Assembly (NCBI GenBank): GCA_947683425.1 | Contig: CANTUQ010000077.1 | Span: 3,279,001 to 3,343,000 of the forward strand | Length of the DNA stretch: 64,000 nucleotides | Reading direction: 5' to 3' | Source: Excoecaria cochinchinensis | Lineage: Eukaryota; Streptophyta; Magnoliopsida; Malpighiales; Euphorbiaceae | In this document: positions 9,848 to 20,148 of the stretch, piece after piece | How positions within the stretch are numbered: position 1 is the first letter of the stretch | Layout: every line of letters starts with the position of its first letter | Translations under genes and position numbers: made by a program | Notes under the pieces: generated by a model | The model's database searches: none | What the model saw: only the letters and a program-made list of their open reading frames with translations | What the model was told of the DNA's origin: nothing

Positions 9848-11098
9848 AGTAGAAATGGTGGAGCAATCTCTAACTGAAGGTAGGATGGTCCTCACCGACA
9901 GTCTGGTCCAGAGATCATGATATCTGGATGTGAAGGCTGGGGATAAGACACTGCCCTAGAAAGCTAATGGGAGCCTCACAACATCCTGCAATGAGCAATG
10001 ATGTAGAAAGTAGCCTCATATAGCCCACATACCGGAACACACCCCGAGGAACCGTTGATGGTTACAGCAGTAAGATGGAGCCAGGGGCTCGTGAAACTGA
10101 TATCCTTGTCTGCCATCTCACTAAATCGAGCAACACCCTCGTTAGGAGAGGCAAAAGAATACAATCACTGTCGGAGTAAGAAATGCCTCAATGAATACTA
10201 GCCAATTGCCCTAGGAGGAGGCTCTGATAAAAGTTTCAGCTTCTCCTATAGCCAAATCTGCGAGATAAGAAGTCAGAAACAAAAAGAAAAAAATATAATA
10301 ATGAAAAAGGAAAAATAAGAAAAAATAAAGAAAAAGCCGCTGGAATGGGTAGGGTCCACTTCAGGCAAAAATAAGGCATAGGGTTATGTTAAAATCCGAA
10401 AGGACGCATTTCCCGCTAAGGAAAGTTAGTGTGAAAACCCACAAGGGGCGCACTACCTTTGAAAACAATAGCGTACCTGGAGCAATAAGGGACTGCCGGT
10501 AAAAGCGGTAGAGGGATCATCACAGACGGAATCTAAGCCCAAGATAGTCTCGGCAAGAATCAAAGGAAAAGGTCAATCCGCAGTGAAAATCATCTACAAT
10601 CCCAAACAACCGGGGATCTCCAATCAGCTCCTCCAAAGTAATAGTTAGATACCTCATGAAGCAAAACAAAAGAACGACACCCGCTTGAAATGGGGGAACA
10701 TCAGAAAAGTCCTCCAGAGCCTCAATCAGTGGTGCCAAAGCAAAGGTAACACCCAAAGGAACTAGCCTACCGGCATTAGAAGGAGGGATGCCTAAAGCAA
10801 TTGCAATGTCCCTTGTATGAATCAGGCCACAGCGCGGAATGCAGGGCAATATATCGGGAGGAAATCGTGCTCCAATAATCATAGCAAACTCTTTGGGTAG
10901 GGGCCATAATTCTTGGTAGGTAAACCTAAAGACGTGAAAACGGGGGTCCCAAAAGCGGGTTGTAGCCAGAAGAAGGCTTTGGTCTATCCTAACTCTTCTC
11001 AGGAGTTTCAAACCAGAAAGTGGGGCTAGGTTGGTATTTTCCCAAGTTCAGTGGTTATCCAGAACTCGGTACATCTTGGTGAAAATAGATGAGGACAT
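9848..11098 (-). pseudogene. antisense accessory ORF (aORF), DUF7745/plant-mobile-domain-like, unit 1
   Basis: Minus-strand gene in the 3' part of the Tat element. The start ATG is at 11098-11096. Exon 1 runs to 10477 and carries F-W-D-P-R-F-H-V-F-R-F-T-Y-Q-E-L-W-P-L-P-E-E-F, typical of the plant mobile/DUF7745 group (family name from memory, medium confidence). An intron with donor GTAC at 10476 and acceptor CAG at 10258 is followed by exon 2 to about 9850. In unit 1 the frame has TGA at 11050-11048 where unit 2 has CGA. A frameshift near 10575, shared with unit 2, is seen by comparison with the diverged copy at 61768-62414. No catalytic function can be assigned. Extra ORFs, often antisense, are known in Tat elements. 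Confidence 0.7.
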
Positions 11099-11239
11099 TC
11101 TCTAAATATTGCAGCTAAAAATTAAAATTAATAAGAAAGGAAAGGAAGAAAAGAAGAAAAACCTGGAAAAGAGGCCCTATTTGAGGTCTGAGGTGTTGAG
11201 TGCACGAAATTCAAGGAAACAAGGGGCTATTTAAAGAGA

Positions 11240-11588
11240 AACACTGACAGACGGGCTACCCGTACGTTGGTCTTCCGATGGGAAGCCCGTCGGCCAACTT
11301 AGTTGATCCTTGGGTGATCTGTTCTCCTACATATTTCATGCATGTCATGCGCATAAAATAATTTTTGCATATTTTTATCGTCTTTTATTTTACAGTGAAG
11401 GAAATTTAATAGAGATGTGTATCGGACACGAAAATCAAAAAGCAAAATGTTCAGGGAGTATTTGTATTTTCGAAAAATATTTTAGGAAAAGAAGAAAAGA
11501 AGGAAAAAACGAAATTTTTAGTGGTCGACGGGATGCCCATCACTCGATCTTCCGATAAGCTCCCGTCAATCACGTAAAACTATAAAAG
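11240..11588. promoter_or_regulatory. probable bidirectional promoter between aORF and ORF+ (unit 1)
   Basis: The 490 bp between the aORF start (11098) and a TATA box TATAAAAGG at 11581-11589 read on plus. Two copies of a 45-bp GC-rich motif (GACGGGcTaCCCGT...GGTCTTCCGAT...CCCGTCgg) lie at about 11247-11295 and 11526-11570. The equivalent region of the other two cassettes (29877-30366 and 62415-62914) keeps the same order: aORF ATG, motif copy 1, AT-rich spacer, motif copy 2, TATA, CT-rich leader. The minus-side core promoter is not recognised. Confidence 0.55.
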
Positions 11589-11589
11589 G

Positions 11590-11884
11590 TGCGCGGTTAT
11601 GCACACCTTCAGTTTTCCTTTTCTTTTCTTCTTCCTTCTTTCTCGCGAACCGATGCCACCCCACAGTTTTTTCCTCTTTTCTCACACGTTTCTCACCCGT
11701 TTTGCGCACCACTCGTGCCAAAATGATCCTTGCACCCTCTCGCAAATTTAAAGCTATCTTTTCTACAACTTCGTCAAGTTTCTTTTTAGTGCATTTTGTC
11801 GACTGCCAGGTTAGTTCATCATCTTTTTCTACTTCTATTAGTTTCTTTTTAAGTGAACTTTCATTTATGATGCATGATAAGTAT
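11590..11884 (+). pseudogene. ORF+ leader exon and start of its intron (unit 1), interrupted by LTR
   Basis: Downstream of the TATA box is a CT-rich leader followed by a probable splice donor, GCCAG|GTTAGT, near 11810. The diverged cassette has ACCAG|GTTGGT near 63143. The intron is cut at 11884 by the minus-strand Tat element. The rest of ORF+ is absent from unit 1 because the tandem-duplication junction follows at 20148. Confidence 0.5.
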
Positions 11885-13020
11885 TGTGACGCGCACCGAA
11901 CCTCTGGGGCCCCGAATGACCCGCTTTTAGGGTATTCAAGAGAGGTTCATGAAAACTTGTAAGAGATTACAAGGGCGTCTATTTTGGGCAACAAGGAGGT
12001 GTTTTGGAGTGCCCACCCAATAAAATATTTAAAAAGGTCGTCTAGCCTCAATGAACCTAAGACAACGCATCTATATCTATTTTGGGTAACAAGAGATATT
12101 TTGGAGACCCCTTCCCAATAGAACATTGAGATGGTCATCTAACCTCGTTGAGCCTAAGACAACGCATTTGTATCTATTTTGGGCAACAAGAGATATTTTG
12201 GAGACCCCATCCCAATAGAATATTGAGATGGTCCTCTAACCTCGTTGAGCCTAAGACCAGAGATGGTTTGGGACTTTTCATTTATTCATACCTTAGTTAA
12301 ATTATAATTGAGTTTTCAATTTAAGATTTCATCCCTTTTCTTATTCATTTAAATGCAATAATTAGAGTGCATATCAATCACATAATAAAAATGATAAATA
12401 AAAACAAGATTAAAATAAGGTAAATAAAAATACAATAAATTACAACAAAATTAGGGGCGAAATACAACCTCCAATGTAAATAAAAAGTAAATCATACATA
12501 AAATGGGGTATTTATTAAGGATGAGGACATTGGTCCTCGCATGCATAGTTAAAGAAAATAATTTTAAAGTGACAATTTATTTGGATAAAAAAACTAGGAT
12601 AGTGGTCCCATTTTATTAGAAGAAACCCAAATTATTTATAAAAATATTTTTGTGTGATTTTTAATTAAATATTTTTGTGTGATTTTTAATTAAACTTGCA
12701 TAAAATAAATTATTTTATTACTAATTACATGGCAAATAAATTAAAAAGACAAATAAAGGAACAATAATAAATACAATAAAAAGATAAATCCCTGGATCTC
12801 CTCCTTTGTTTGCGTGGATGCTCAAACAAGGAAAACCAAAGATTTGAAACTAAAAACAAGCACAAATAAAATTAATGTTAGTAATTAAATTAAGAAAATC
12901 CATTAAATACATGAAATAATAAATAATAAATTAAAATAGATAAAAAGATGCATTATGGATGACAAATAAATCAAATAATATGATTGAAACAAATAAATTA
13001 ACATACTGATAGGTTAGTAC

Positions 13021-13114
<94 letters not shown>

Positions 13115-13132
13115 TGATGATGATAATAAAAC

Positions 13133-13179
<47 letters not shown>

Positions 13180-14409
13180 GATGATGATGATGATGATGAT
13201 GATAATAAATAAATAAATAGCAATAATAATGAAAAATAATGATGATAAATGATAATGATAAATAAAAGAAAATGGATAATCAAATAAATAGAAAGGTAAC
13301 AAAGAAAAAAGTCAAAAAAAAGTTAAATCTATATCTAAAATAACATAAAATAAATACATAAATAATAAATATAAAGATCTACGTGATTACTAATTAAATA
13401 TGAACAAAAATAAATAAAAGAAAAATAAAATTAAAAAATCTAGCCTAAAATGTTTACCCTCAGAATTCGGATTCGATGGAATATGTGAAAATGATAGATT
13501 TTCCTTGCTTTGATTCACAAAGCAGAAATAAAAATAATAAAAATTGGAATTTTATTCCAATAGAAAATTGCTTATAAAATAATGGAAGAAAAATAAATTA
13601 AATCTCAAGAACATTAATAATAAAAAAATTAATTTTTTTGTCTCAAGGATGATTATTGATTAATAAAGAAGTTTAAAAACTTTAAGAAATTTATTTGAAC
13701 AAAAAGAAAACTCAAGAAAAAAGGTGTAGAGAGAAATTCTTTGATGAAAAAGAAGAGAAGAAAAGAAATTTTTCACCTAAAAGCATCCCCCCTTTTTCCT
13801 TCCCATAATTTTCTATTTATATCAATAAAAATGAAAATTTTAATTAATTAAGGAAGAAAATTGAATTTTTATTAAATTCCCCTTAATTTGGGTTCAAAAA
13901 TGGGAATTATCATTAAAAATCCTGAAAAATATGGTGAAAAGTCAAAAAAAAATCAAGAAAAAATGGAAAAAGGGGCAAAAATGGCAGTTTCGGCAGACCA
14001 GGGCCGACCGACGCCCGTCAGCGTGCGCGACAGGCATCGGGTGCGCGCACGCAGTCGCTCGATCGCAGGCGAGCGATGCTTCCCGTGTATGCTGTACGCG
14101 GTGCGTGGGGTGCCTGCCAAGTGCCAGCGAGCGCGCTGGGCTTGCTACAAGCGAGGGCTGCCAGCCCTCAAGCGCAAGCTGCCGTGAACGCTGAAAACCT
14201 TTTTTTTTAAAATAACAATTTTGACTAAAACACTATAATTTTCAAACTCTATTTTTCAAATTTAATTTTTAATACATTTTTATTATTTTTTATTCTAAAA
14301 TATAAATTTGACAAGAAAATCATCACTTCCAACTTTTTTGCCTGTGAACAGGCATCTAATCATCATTGGGTAGCTCTGATCCGAGCTGACTCAGGATCTA
14401 GTGTCTACA
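11885..14409 (-). mobile_element. 3' LTR of the minus-strand non-autonomous Tat element (unit 1)
   Basis: On the minus strand it starts TGTAGACA (at 14409) and ends GCGCGTCACA (at 11885); 2.5 kb. The polypurine tract AAAAATTGGGGGCAAC abuts the start (14410-14425). A TATA box TATAAATAG is on minus at 13821-13813. Other contents: a GC-rich U3 segment at 13990-14185 with CGATCG and GCGCGCACGC, (TAA)n microsatellites at 13021-13201, and about 2.5 copies of a 115-bp subrepeat at 11974-12254. The flanking AGTAT (11880-11884) is the mutated AGTGT target site seen in unit 2. ORFs in the microsatellite are spurious. Confidence 0.88.
13021..13201. repeat. (TAA)n and (GAT)n compound microsatellite inside LTR
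   Basis: About 30 TAA units, an interruption, about 15 more units and then (GAT)n. In unit 2 (31771-31915) the array is shorter and lacks the GAT run; the 5' LTR counterpart is a nearly uninterrupted array at 41551-41662. Slippage after duplication explains the difference. Confidence 0.95.
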
Positions 14410-14570
14410 GTTGCCCCCAATTTTTGGAAAACTATTGCATGGATGCCTAGGTGAGCCAAAACTCAGAGAAAAAAGAAAAGAGACACGTACCTGAGGCAGC
14501 TATCTTTCAGAACTAGGAGATGATGTTAGAGTGGATTGCAGCGTTGTTGTCGACGTGTTATCCTTTGTTG

Positions 14571-15600
14571 AAGCGGTAGTGCCGTGATCTTGCTAACCCT
14601 CTATGGAGTGGTAGTGCCGTCATCGTGCTAACCCTTCTGAGATGTGAAGTGGTAGTGTCGTGGTCGTGCTAACATTCCGTAGAATGGTAGTGCCGCCATC
14701 ATGCTAACCCTTCTGAGATGTGAAGTGGTAGTGTCGTGATCGTGCTAACCCTCCGTGGAGTGGTAGTGCCGTCATCGTGCTAACCCTTCTGAAGTGATAG
14801 TGTTGTGGTCGTGCTAACCTTTCGTAGAATGGTAGTGCCGCCATTGTGTTAACCCTTCTGAGATTGAAGTGGTAGTGCTGTGATCATGCTAACCCTCCGT
14901 GGAGTGGTTTTGCCGTCATCGTGCTAGCAGTTTTGAAGTGGTAGTGCCATGGTCGTGCTAACCTTCTATAGAATGGTAGTGCCGCCATCATGCTAACCCT
15001 TCTGAGATGTTAAGTGGTAGTGTCATGATCGTTCTAACCCTCCATGGAGTGGTAGTGCCATCATCGTGCTAACCTTTTAAAAGTGGTAGTGCTGTGGTCA
15101 TGCTAACCTTCCATAGAATGGTAGTGCCGCCATCGTGCTAACCCTTCTGAGATTTGAAATGGTTATATCGTGGTCGTGCTAACCTTCCGTAAAATGATAG
15201 TGCCGCCATCGTGCTAACCCTTCTGAGATTTGAAGTGGTAGTGCTGTGATCGTGCTAACCCTCCGTGGAGTGGTAGTGCCGTCATCGTGCTAACCCTTCT
15301 CAGATTTGAAGTGGTAGTGTCGTGGTCGTGCTAACCTTCCATAGAATGGTGGTGCCGCCATCGTGCTAACCCTTCTGAAGTGGTAGTGCCGTGGTCGTGC
15401 TAACCTTCCGTAGAATGGTAGTGCCGCCATCGTGCTAACCCTTCTAAGATTTAAAGTGGTAATGTCGTGATCGTGCTAACCCTCCGTGGAGGGGTAGTGT
15501 CATCATCGTTCTAACCCTTCTGAAGTGGTAGTGCCGTGGTCGTGCTACTCTTCCGTAGAATGGTAGTGCCGCCATCGTGCTAACCCTTCTAAGATTTGAA
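14571..15600. repeat. 36-41 bp minisatellite in the 3' untranslated region of the minus-strand Tat element (unit 1)
   Basis: About 27 units of GTGGTAGTGCCGYCATCGTGCTAACC type, alternating between units ending CCTTCTGAGATKTGAA, CTCCGTGGA and TTCCGTAGAA, so there is a higher-order period of three to four units. It lies directly upstream (minus sense) of the polypurine tract. Tandem repeats in this hypervariable 3' region are a known feature of Tat elements. ORFs in it are repeat artefacts. Confidence 0.92.
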
Positions 15601-16779
15601 GCGATGCCCCCTGAGAGGTCTTTGGATTTGATGCTTGGATTAATGTTTGGATTGATATTAGGATTGATGTAGCCACTCGCCTTTTGCCAGTGTCCGCATC
15701 AAATCTCTCTTACTGCAAAATTGGAAAGCCAAATATGCAGGAAAAATGGTGAGCATGCACGTGAAATGTATGTGTCATGCAGAAATCCAGGATAAGAATT
15801 CATCTAAGTGGACTAAGAGATGACAGCTAGGCTGGTTGCAATTTGTGATAGGATCTATGCCTTTTGAAGCTACTTTTGAATTTCGTGCCTTTGGGTTTAT
15901 GAGGTTCTCATCTAATACCTGTAGTCATTTTTTATTTTTTAAGGTAGTGCGTCCCTTGTTGATTTTTACACTAGCTTTTCTTAGCGGGAAATGCGTCCTT
16001 TGCAGATTTTCACATAATCCTACGCCTTATTTTTGCCTGGAATGGACCCAACCCAATCCAGCCGCTTTTTTTTTTCTTTTTTTTTTAAGGACAGACTGCC
16101 TGTTTCCAGGTTTTCACCCTATCCTTTTGCCTAACTTTTGCTTAGAGAGCCAATTACGGTTTTCATCTCTAACGGCCTTTTTTTTTTGGCAAATTGTAAA
16201 AGAGGCTAAGTTATTACTAGAGATTCTTCAAGGGTTATTGGCGTGTACTTATGCCCTAAATCATATTTGTATGAGCTTGATTCTTCTCATGATGGTGCTG
16301 CAGAATTGGATTCACAATTGATAATAGGATGAGTCCGCTGAAAGACCCGAGTGGTGAGAGTAGAAGAGGGTAGATAGTAAACGACTTTGATCATGCAAAG
16401 AGAACTGCTCTAATCATATCAACATATTATGGCATAAATGCACATGTTTCAGTTTGATTTCATTACACATGATCATTATTTGACATTAATCTCAAAAATA
16501 CAAAACCTCATCTAATCTCGGGATGGATCTTGAAAGCATCAAACTGCTGTTAACAATCAGCCCTCTCGAATTTTCATGATTGAAGATTTTCTCTCAGCCC
16601 TTAATTTTTGCCCAGAATGCTTTTTTTTTTTCTCTGGCAGGGCACCCAATTTTAGCAAGATCGCCCATTTTTCTGTTTTCGACCGCATGGCATTTATTAT
16701 TTATTTTTCACTTTTTTTAGCCTTTGCCACGGAACCTCCTTCAATCTGTCGGTGCCGATTGGTTTCTTTGAATTCTCTT
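15601..16779 (-). other. post-integrase/3' region of the minus-strand Tat element (unit 1), pol absent
   Basis: Non-coding. On the minus strand it carries the spacer block found after integrase in the plus element (around 16540-16640) and a block related to 10335-10440 (around 15966-16075: AAAATAAGGCGTAGG..CGCATTTCCCGCTAAG). Reverse transcriptase, RNase H and integrase, which should lie between gag and this block, are missing. Long T-runs are A-runs in the element sense. ORFs here are low-complexity. Confidence 0.65.
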
Positions 16780-19700
16780 TCATCATTGCTAGCCGGGATG
16801 GCTGCTCCTTTTGACGGTGTCCTTTTTCCCTGCTCCTTTTGACGGTGTCCTTCATCTTGACTCTTGTGTAAACTGGCTGAAGTAGTGAGTTCTCTATTTG
16901 AAACTTAAATGTGAAAGCCCATACTTTCCTTTTGTTGGCTTTGATGGCTTGATTCGGTTACAAGTTAGCCTCAAATGGTTTAGGGCAAGACTGTGGTTTT
17001 TTCCTTTCTCTTCCTTTTTTTTTATTTTTTTGAGGTAGGGACAAGACTTTTTTTTTTTTAAGGTAATTAACTGTCCTTCTAAGTTTGGCTATAAGGTTCC
17101 ATGCTTTACTTATCTTGGTTTCAGATGGTTAAAGGTCAATCTTGATTGGCTTTGGAGTGAACATCTCAAATGGTTGGGAGGAAATAAATTCTAAGGCTTG
17201 GTTCTAATGAGCTATTTATTCTTATGAAGGCCCAGAGTTTCAACTGTCTAAATTCTAACGTAGCCCTTTAATGAACGGAATTTGATTTTGCTTGGCTGCA
17301 CTGTATGCGTCTTAGATGTTGAAGAGGCAAAAGAATGGCTTTTGAAACTTTGCTCGGCGTCATGTTGGCATACTGAAGCAGCGATGTCCCAACAATGCCC
17401 TTGTCATTCCAGGTCCAGGCAAAGGCTTTTTCATTTTTTTTTTTTTTGACATTATCTCTCAAAATTTTCCTCTCTTCAGGAGTTATATCAGATGCTATCA
17501 AGATTTTCTTTGGGTCTTCCAAAATTCCAAGATTAAATACATTTGCATTAGTTAAACTAATGTCAAAAATGAATGCATCATGATCATGTGAAACAAAACC
17601 ATTAGAAACATCATACAAATAAGCAAAATTGTTCTTCTTATTGAAACAACCAACATTGCAAATATTGTCATAAAAAAGATGGTTCTTGGTAACAAAGACT
17701 GAAAAAAGAACATAATCTTCATTGTTTTCATCTCCACTCTCACTAGTGGATTAATCTACTACCGCCATGGGAATCCCTTCTTCACTCACCTCCGGACAGG
17801 TGATAGCGACATACTCTTCTCCATATAGCTCTTACAATGCATGCCACTCAGGTGGACCAGACCTGATCATATACATGGTGGAGGGACTATATTATAGCCT
17901 GCATTTTTCTTCTTCTCTCTCTTCTCAGGATCCTGTTTGGTGTCAATAAGATTTCGGATCTTATTCCTCAAAGTTTGATAATAATCCGTCACATGCCCAA
18001 TGTACTGATGGTAGGTGCAGTACTGGTCATCTCTATGGCCTGGCCATCCATAATTTATAGCTGGCCTAAGTGGCAATGGTCTCAGCTTGCCCTCCTTCAT
18101 CAATCTCTCTAGTACCCAGGATAGAGAGCGGCCTAAATTAGAATAGTACCTCTGACCCTGCCCAACCTCGATAGCTGAAACCTTGGCCGTCTTACCATTT
18201 CTGTTATTATTGCTTCCAGCACCGCCTAATTTGTATCCTGACTAGTTCCCGAAACCTTTCCCAGCAAAATTATTTCGGCTTGCTTTCTTTGCTAGGTAAG
18301 CCCCTTCAGCCTCTACAACAATGTCTTTCATCATTGCCAGCCGGGATGGCTGCTCCATTTGACGATGTCCTTTCTCTCTTTTTTTTTTCTTTTTTTTTCA
18401 CCAAAGGCTTCATATTGACTCTTGTGTAAACTGGCTGAAGTAGTGATTTCTCTATTTGAAACTTAACTATAAAAGCCCATACTTTCCTTTTGTTGGCTTT
18501 GATGGCTCGATTAGGTTATAAGTTAGCCTCAAATGGTTTAGGGCAAGACTGTGGTTTTTTTCTTTCTCTTCTTTTTTTTTTTATTTTTTTGAGGTAGGGG
18601 CAAGACTTTTTTTTTTTAGGTAATTAGCTGTCCTTCTAAGTTTGGCTATAAGGTTCCATGCTTTACTTATCTTGGTTTCAAATGCTTAAAGGTCAATCTT
18701 GATTGGCTTTGGAGTGAACATCTCAAATGGTTGGGAGGAAATAAATTCTAAGGCTTGGTTTTAATAAGCTATATATTCTTGTGAAGGCCCAGAGTTTCAA
18801 CAATCTAACTTCTGACATAGCCCTTTAATGAACGGAGTTTGATTTTGCTTGGCTACACTGTATACGTCCTAGATATTGAGGAGGCAAAGGAATGACTTTT
18901 GAAACTTTACTCGTCGTCATGTTGGCATATTGAAGCAGCGATGTCCCAACAATGCCCTTATCATTCCAGGTCTAGGCAAAGGCTTTTTTGTTTTTTTTTT
19001 TTTTTTGGACATTATCTGTCAGAATTTTTCTCTTTTCAGGAGTTATATCAGATGCTATCAAGATTTTCTTTGGGTCTTCTAAAATCCCGAGATTAAATAT
19101 AGTTGCATTAGTTAAATAAATGTAAAAAATGAATACATCGTGATCATGTGAAATGAAACCATTGGAAACATCATACAAATTAGCAAAATTGTTCTTCTTA
19201 TTGAAACAACCAACATTGCAAATATTGTCATAAAAAATATGGTTTTTGGAATAATAACAAAGACTAAAAAAAGAATATAATCTTCATTGTTTTCATCTCC
19301 ACTCTCACTAGTGGATTAATCTACTACCGCCAATGGAATCCCTTCTTCACTCGCCTCTCGATAGGTGATAGTAACATATTCTTCTCCATACAGCTCTTAC
19401 AATGCATGCCACTCGGGTAAACCAGACCCGATCATATACGTGGTGGAGGGACTATATTATAGCCTGCCTTTTTCTTCTTCTCTCTCTTCTCAGGATCTGT
19501 GATCTGTTTGGTGTCAATAAGATCTTGGATCTTGTTCCTTAAAGTTCAGCAATAATCTCTCAGGTGCCCAGTGTCCTGATGGTAGGCGCAGTACTAGTCA
19601 TCTCTGTGCCCTGGCTATCCCTGATTCATAGCTGGCCTAAGTGGCAATGGTCTTAGCTTGCCCTCCTTAATCAATCTCTCCAGTATCCAGGATAAAGAGC

Positions 19701-19899
19701 GGCCTAAATTAGAATAGTACCTCTGACCCTGTCCAACCTCGGTAGCTGAAACCTCGGCCGTCTAATTATTTCTGTTATTACTGCTTACAGTATCGCCTGA
19801 TTTGTATCCTGATTGGTTCCCGAAACCTTTCACAGCAAAATTATTTTTGCTTGCTTTCTTTGCTAGGTAAGCCCCTTTAGCCTCTACAACAATGTCTTT
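16780..19899. repeat. 1.55-kb tandem duplication inside gag (unit 1)
   Basis: Left unit 16780-18327 and right unit 18328-19899 both start TCATCATTGC(T/C)AGCCGGGATGG. The left unit's right end (AACAATGTCTTT at about 18316-18327) matches the right unit's end at 19888-19899. The junction shows CTTT microhomology. The same structure is in unit 2 (35488-37038 and 37039-38595), so this event predates the large duplication. Confidence 0.9.
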
Positions 19900-20148
19900 A
19901 AGTGACTCTCAATCTCTGAGCCCCTTAAAGCTAAGCAAGTCCCTCGAGTAAGGGCAGGAGTTCCTGATAAATAACCTGATCTGGTCAGCAGTGTCAGGCT
20001 TTCACTTTATCTCCATGACCCTATTCCTCTATTTGGTGAGGTATTCATGGAATAACTCATCACTCCTTTGCTGTAAAAGTTCGAGGTCGTTTAAGGTGAA
20101 CTCTATTATAGTGCTGCAGTCATACTGCTTCATGAACTCCTCAGTCAA
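16780..20148 (-). pseudogene. gag and pro-RT linker of the minus-strand Tat element (unit 1, 5'-truncated at 20148)
   Basis: Minus-strand gag remnants. Near 20148-20029 is F-M-K-Q-Y-D...E-L-F-H-E-Y-L-T-K of the capsid C-terminal half. A zinc-knuckle-like Y-C-T-Y-H-x4-G-H-x3-D-Y-Y motif lies at about 18040-17980 and again in the right repeat near 19590; the last cysteine has become tyrosine. Downstream is a linker reading I-L-E-D-P-K-K-I-L-I-A-S-D-I-T-P-E, which corresponds to the region N-terminal to RT in the plus element (20960-21010). The 3' half is present twice because of a 1.55-kb tandem duplication (left 16780-18327, right 18328-19899). Stops are frequent. Confidence 0.85.

Larger units (their letters stand above)
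1..20148. repeat. large tandem duplication, unit 1 (left part outside the window)
   Basis: Positions 1 to 20148 recur in order at 21213 to 38844. The offset is 21213 at the left and drops to 18696 at the right because unit 1 alone contains solo LTR B (2469 bp plus a 5-bp target duplication) and some small indels. The copies match closely through LTRs, minisatellites and non-coding DNA, so this is a segmental duplication and not two separate insertions of one element. The right end is where the two copies part company, just after AACTCCTCAGTCAA at 20135-20148. Confidence 0.95.

Noticed and set aside
13014..13302. Minus-strand ORFs rich in tyrosine or isoleucine (also 31682-32012 and 41514-41816)
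   Set aside because: They are translations of a (TAA)n microsatellite inside LTRs, not genes.
14571..15600. CRISPR-like regular repeats
   Set aside because: Plant context, no unique spacers; the units are continuous variants of one sequence.
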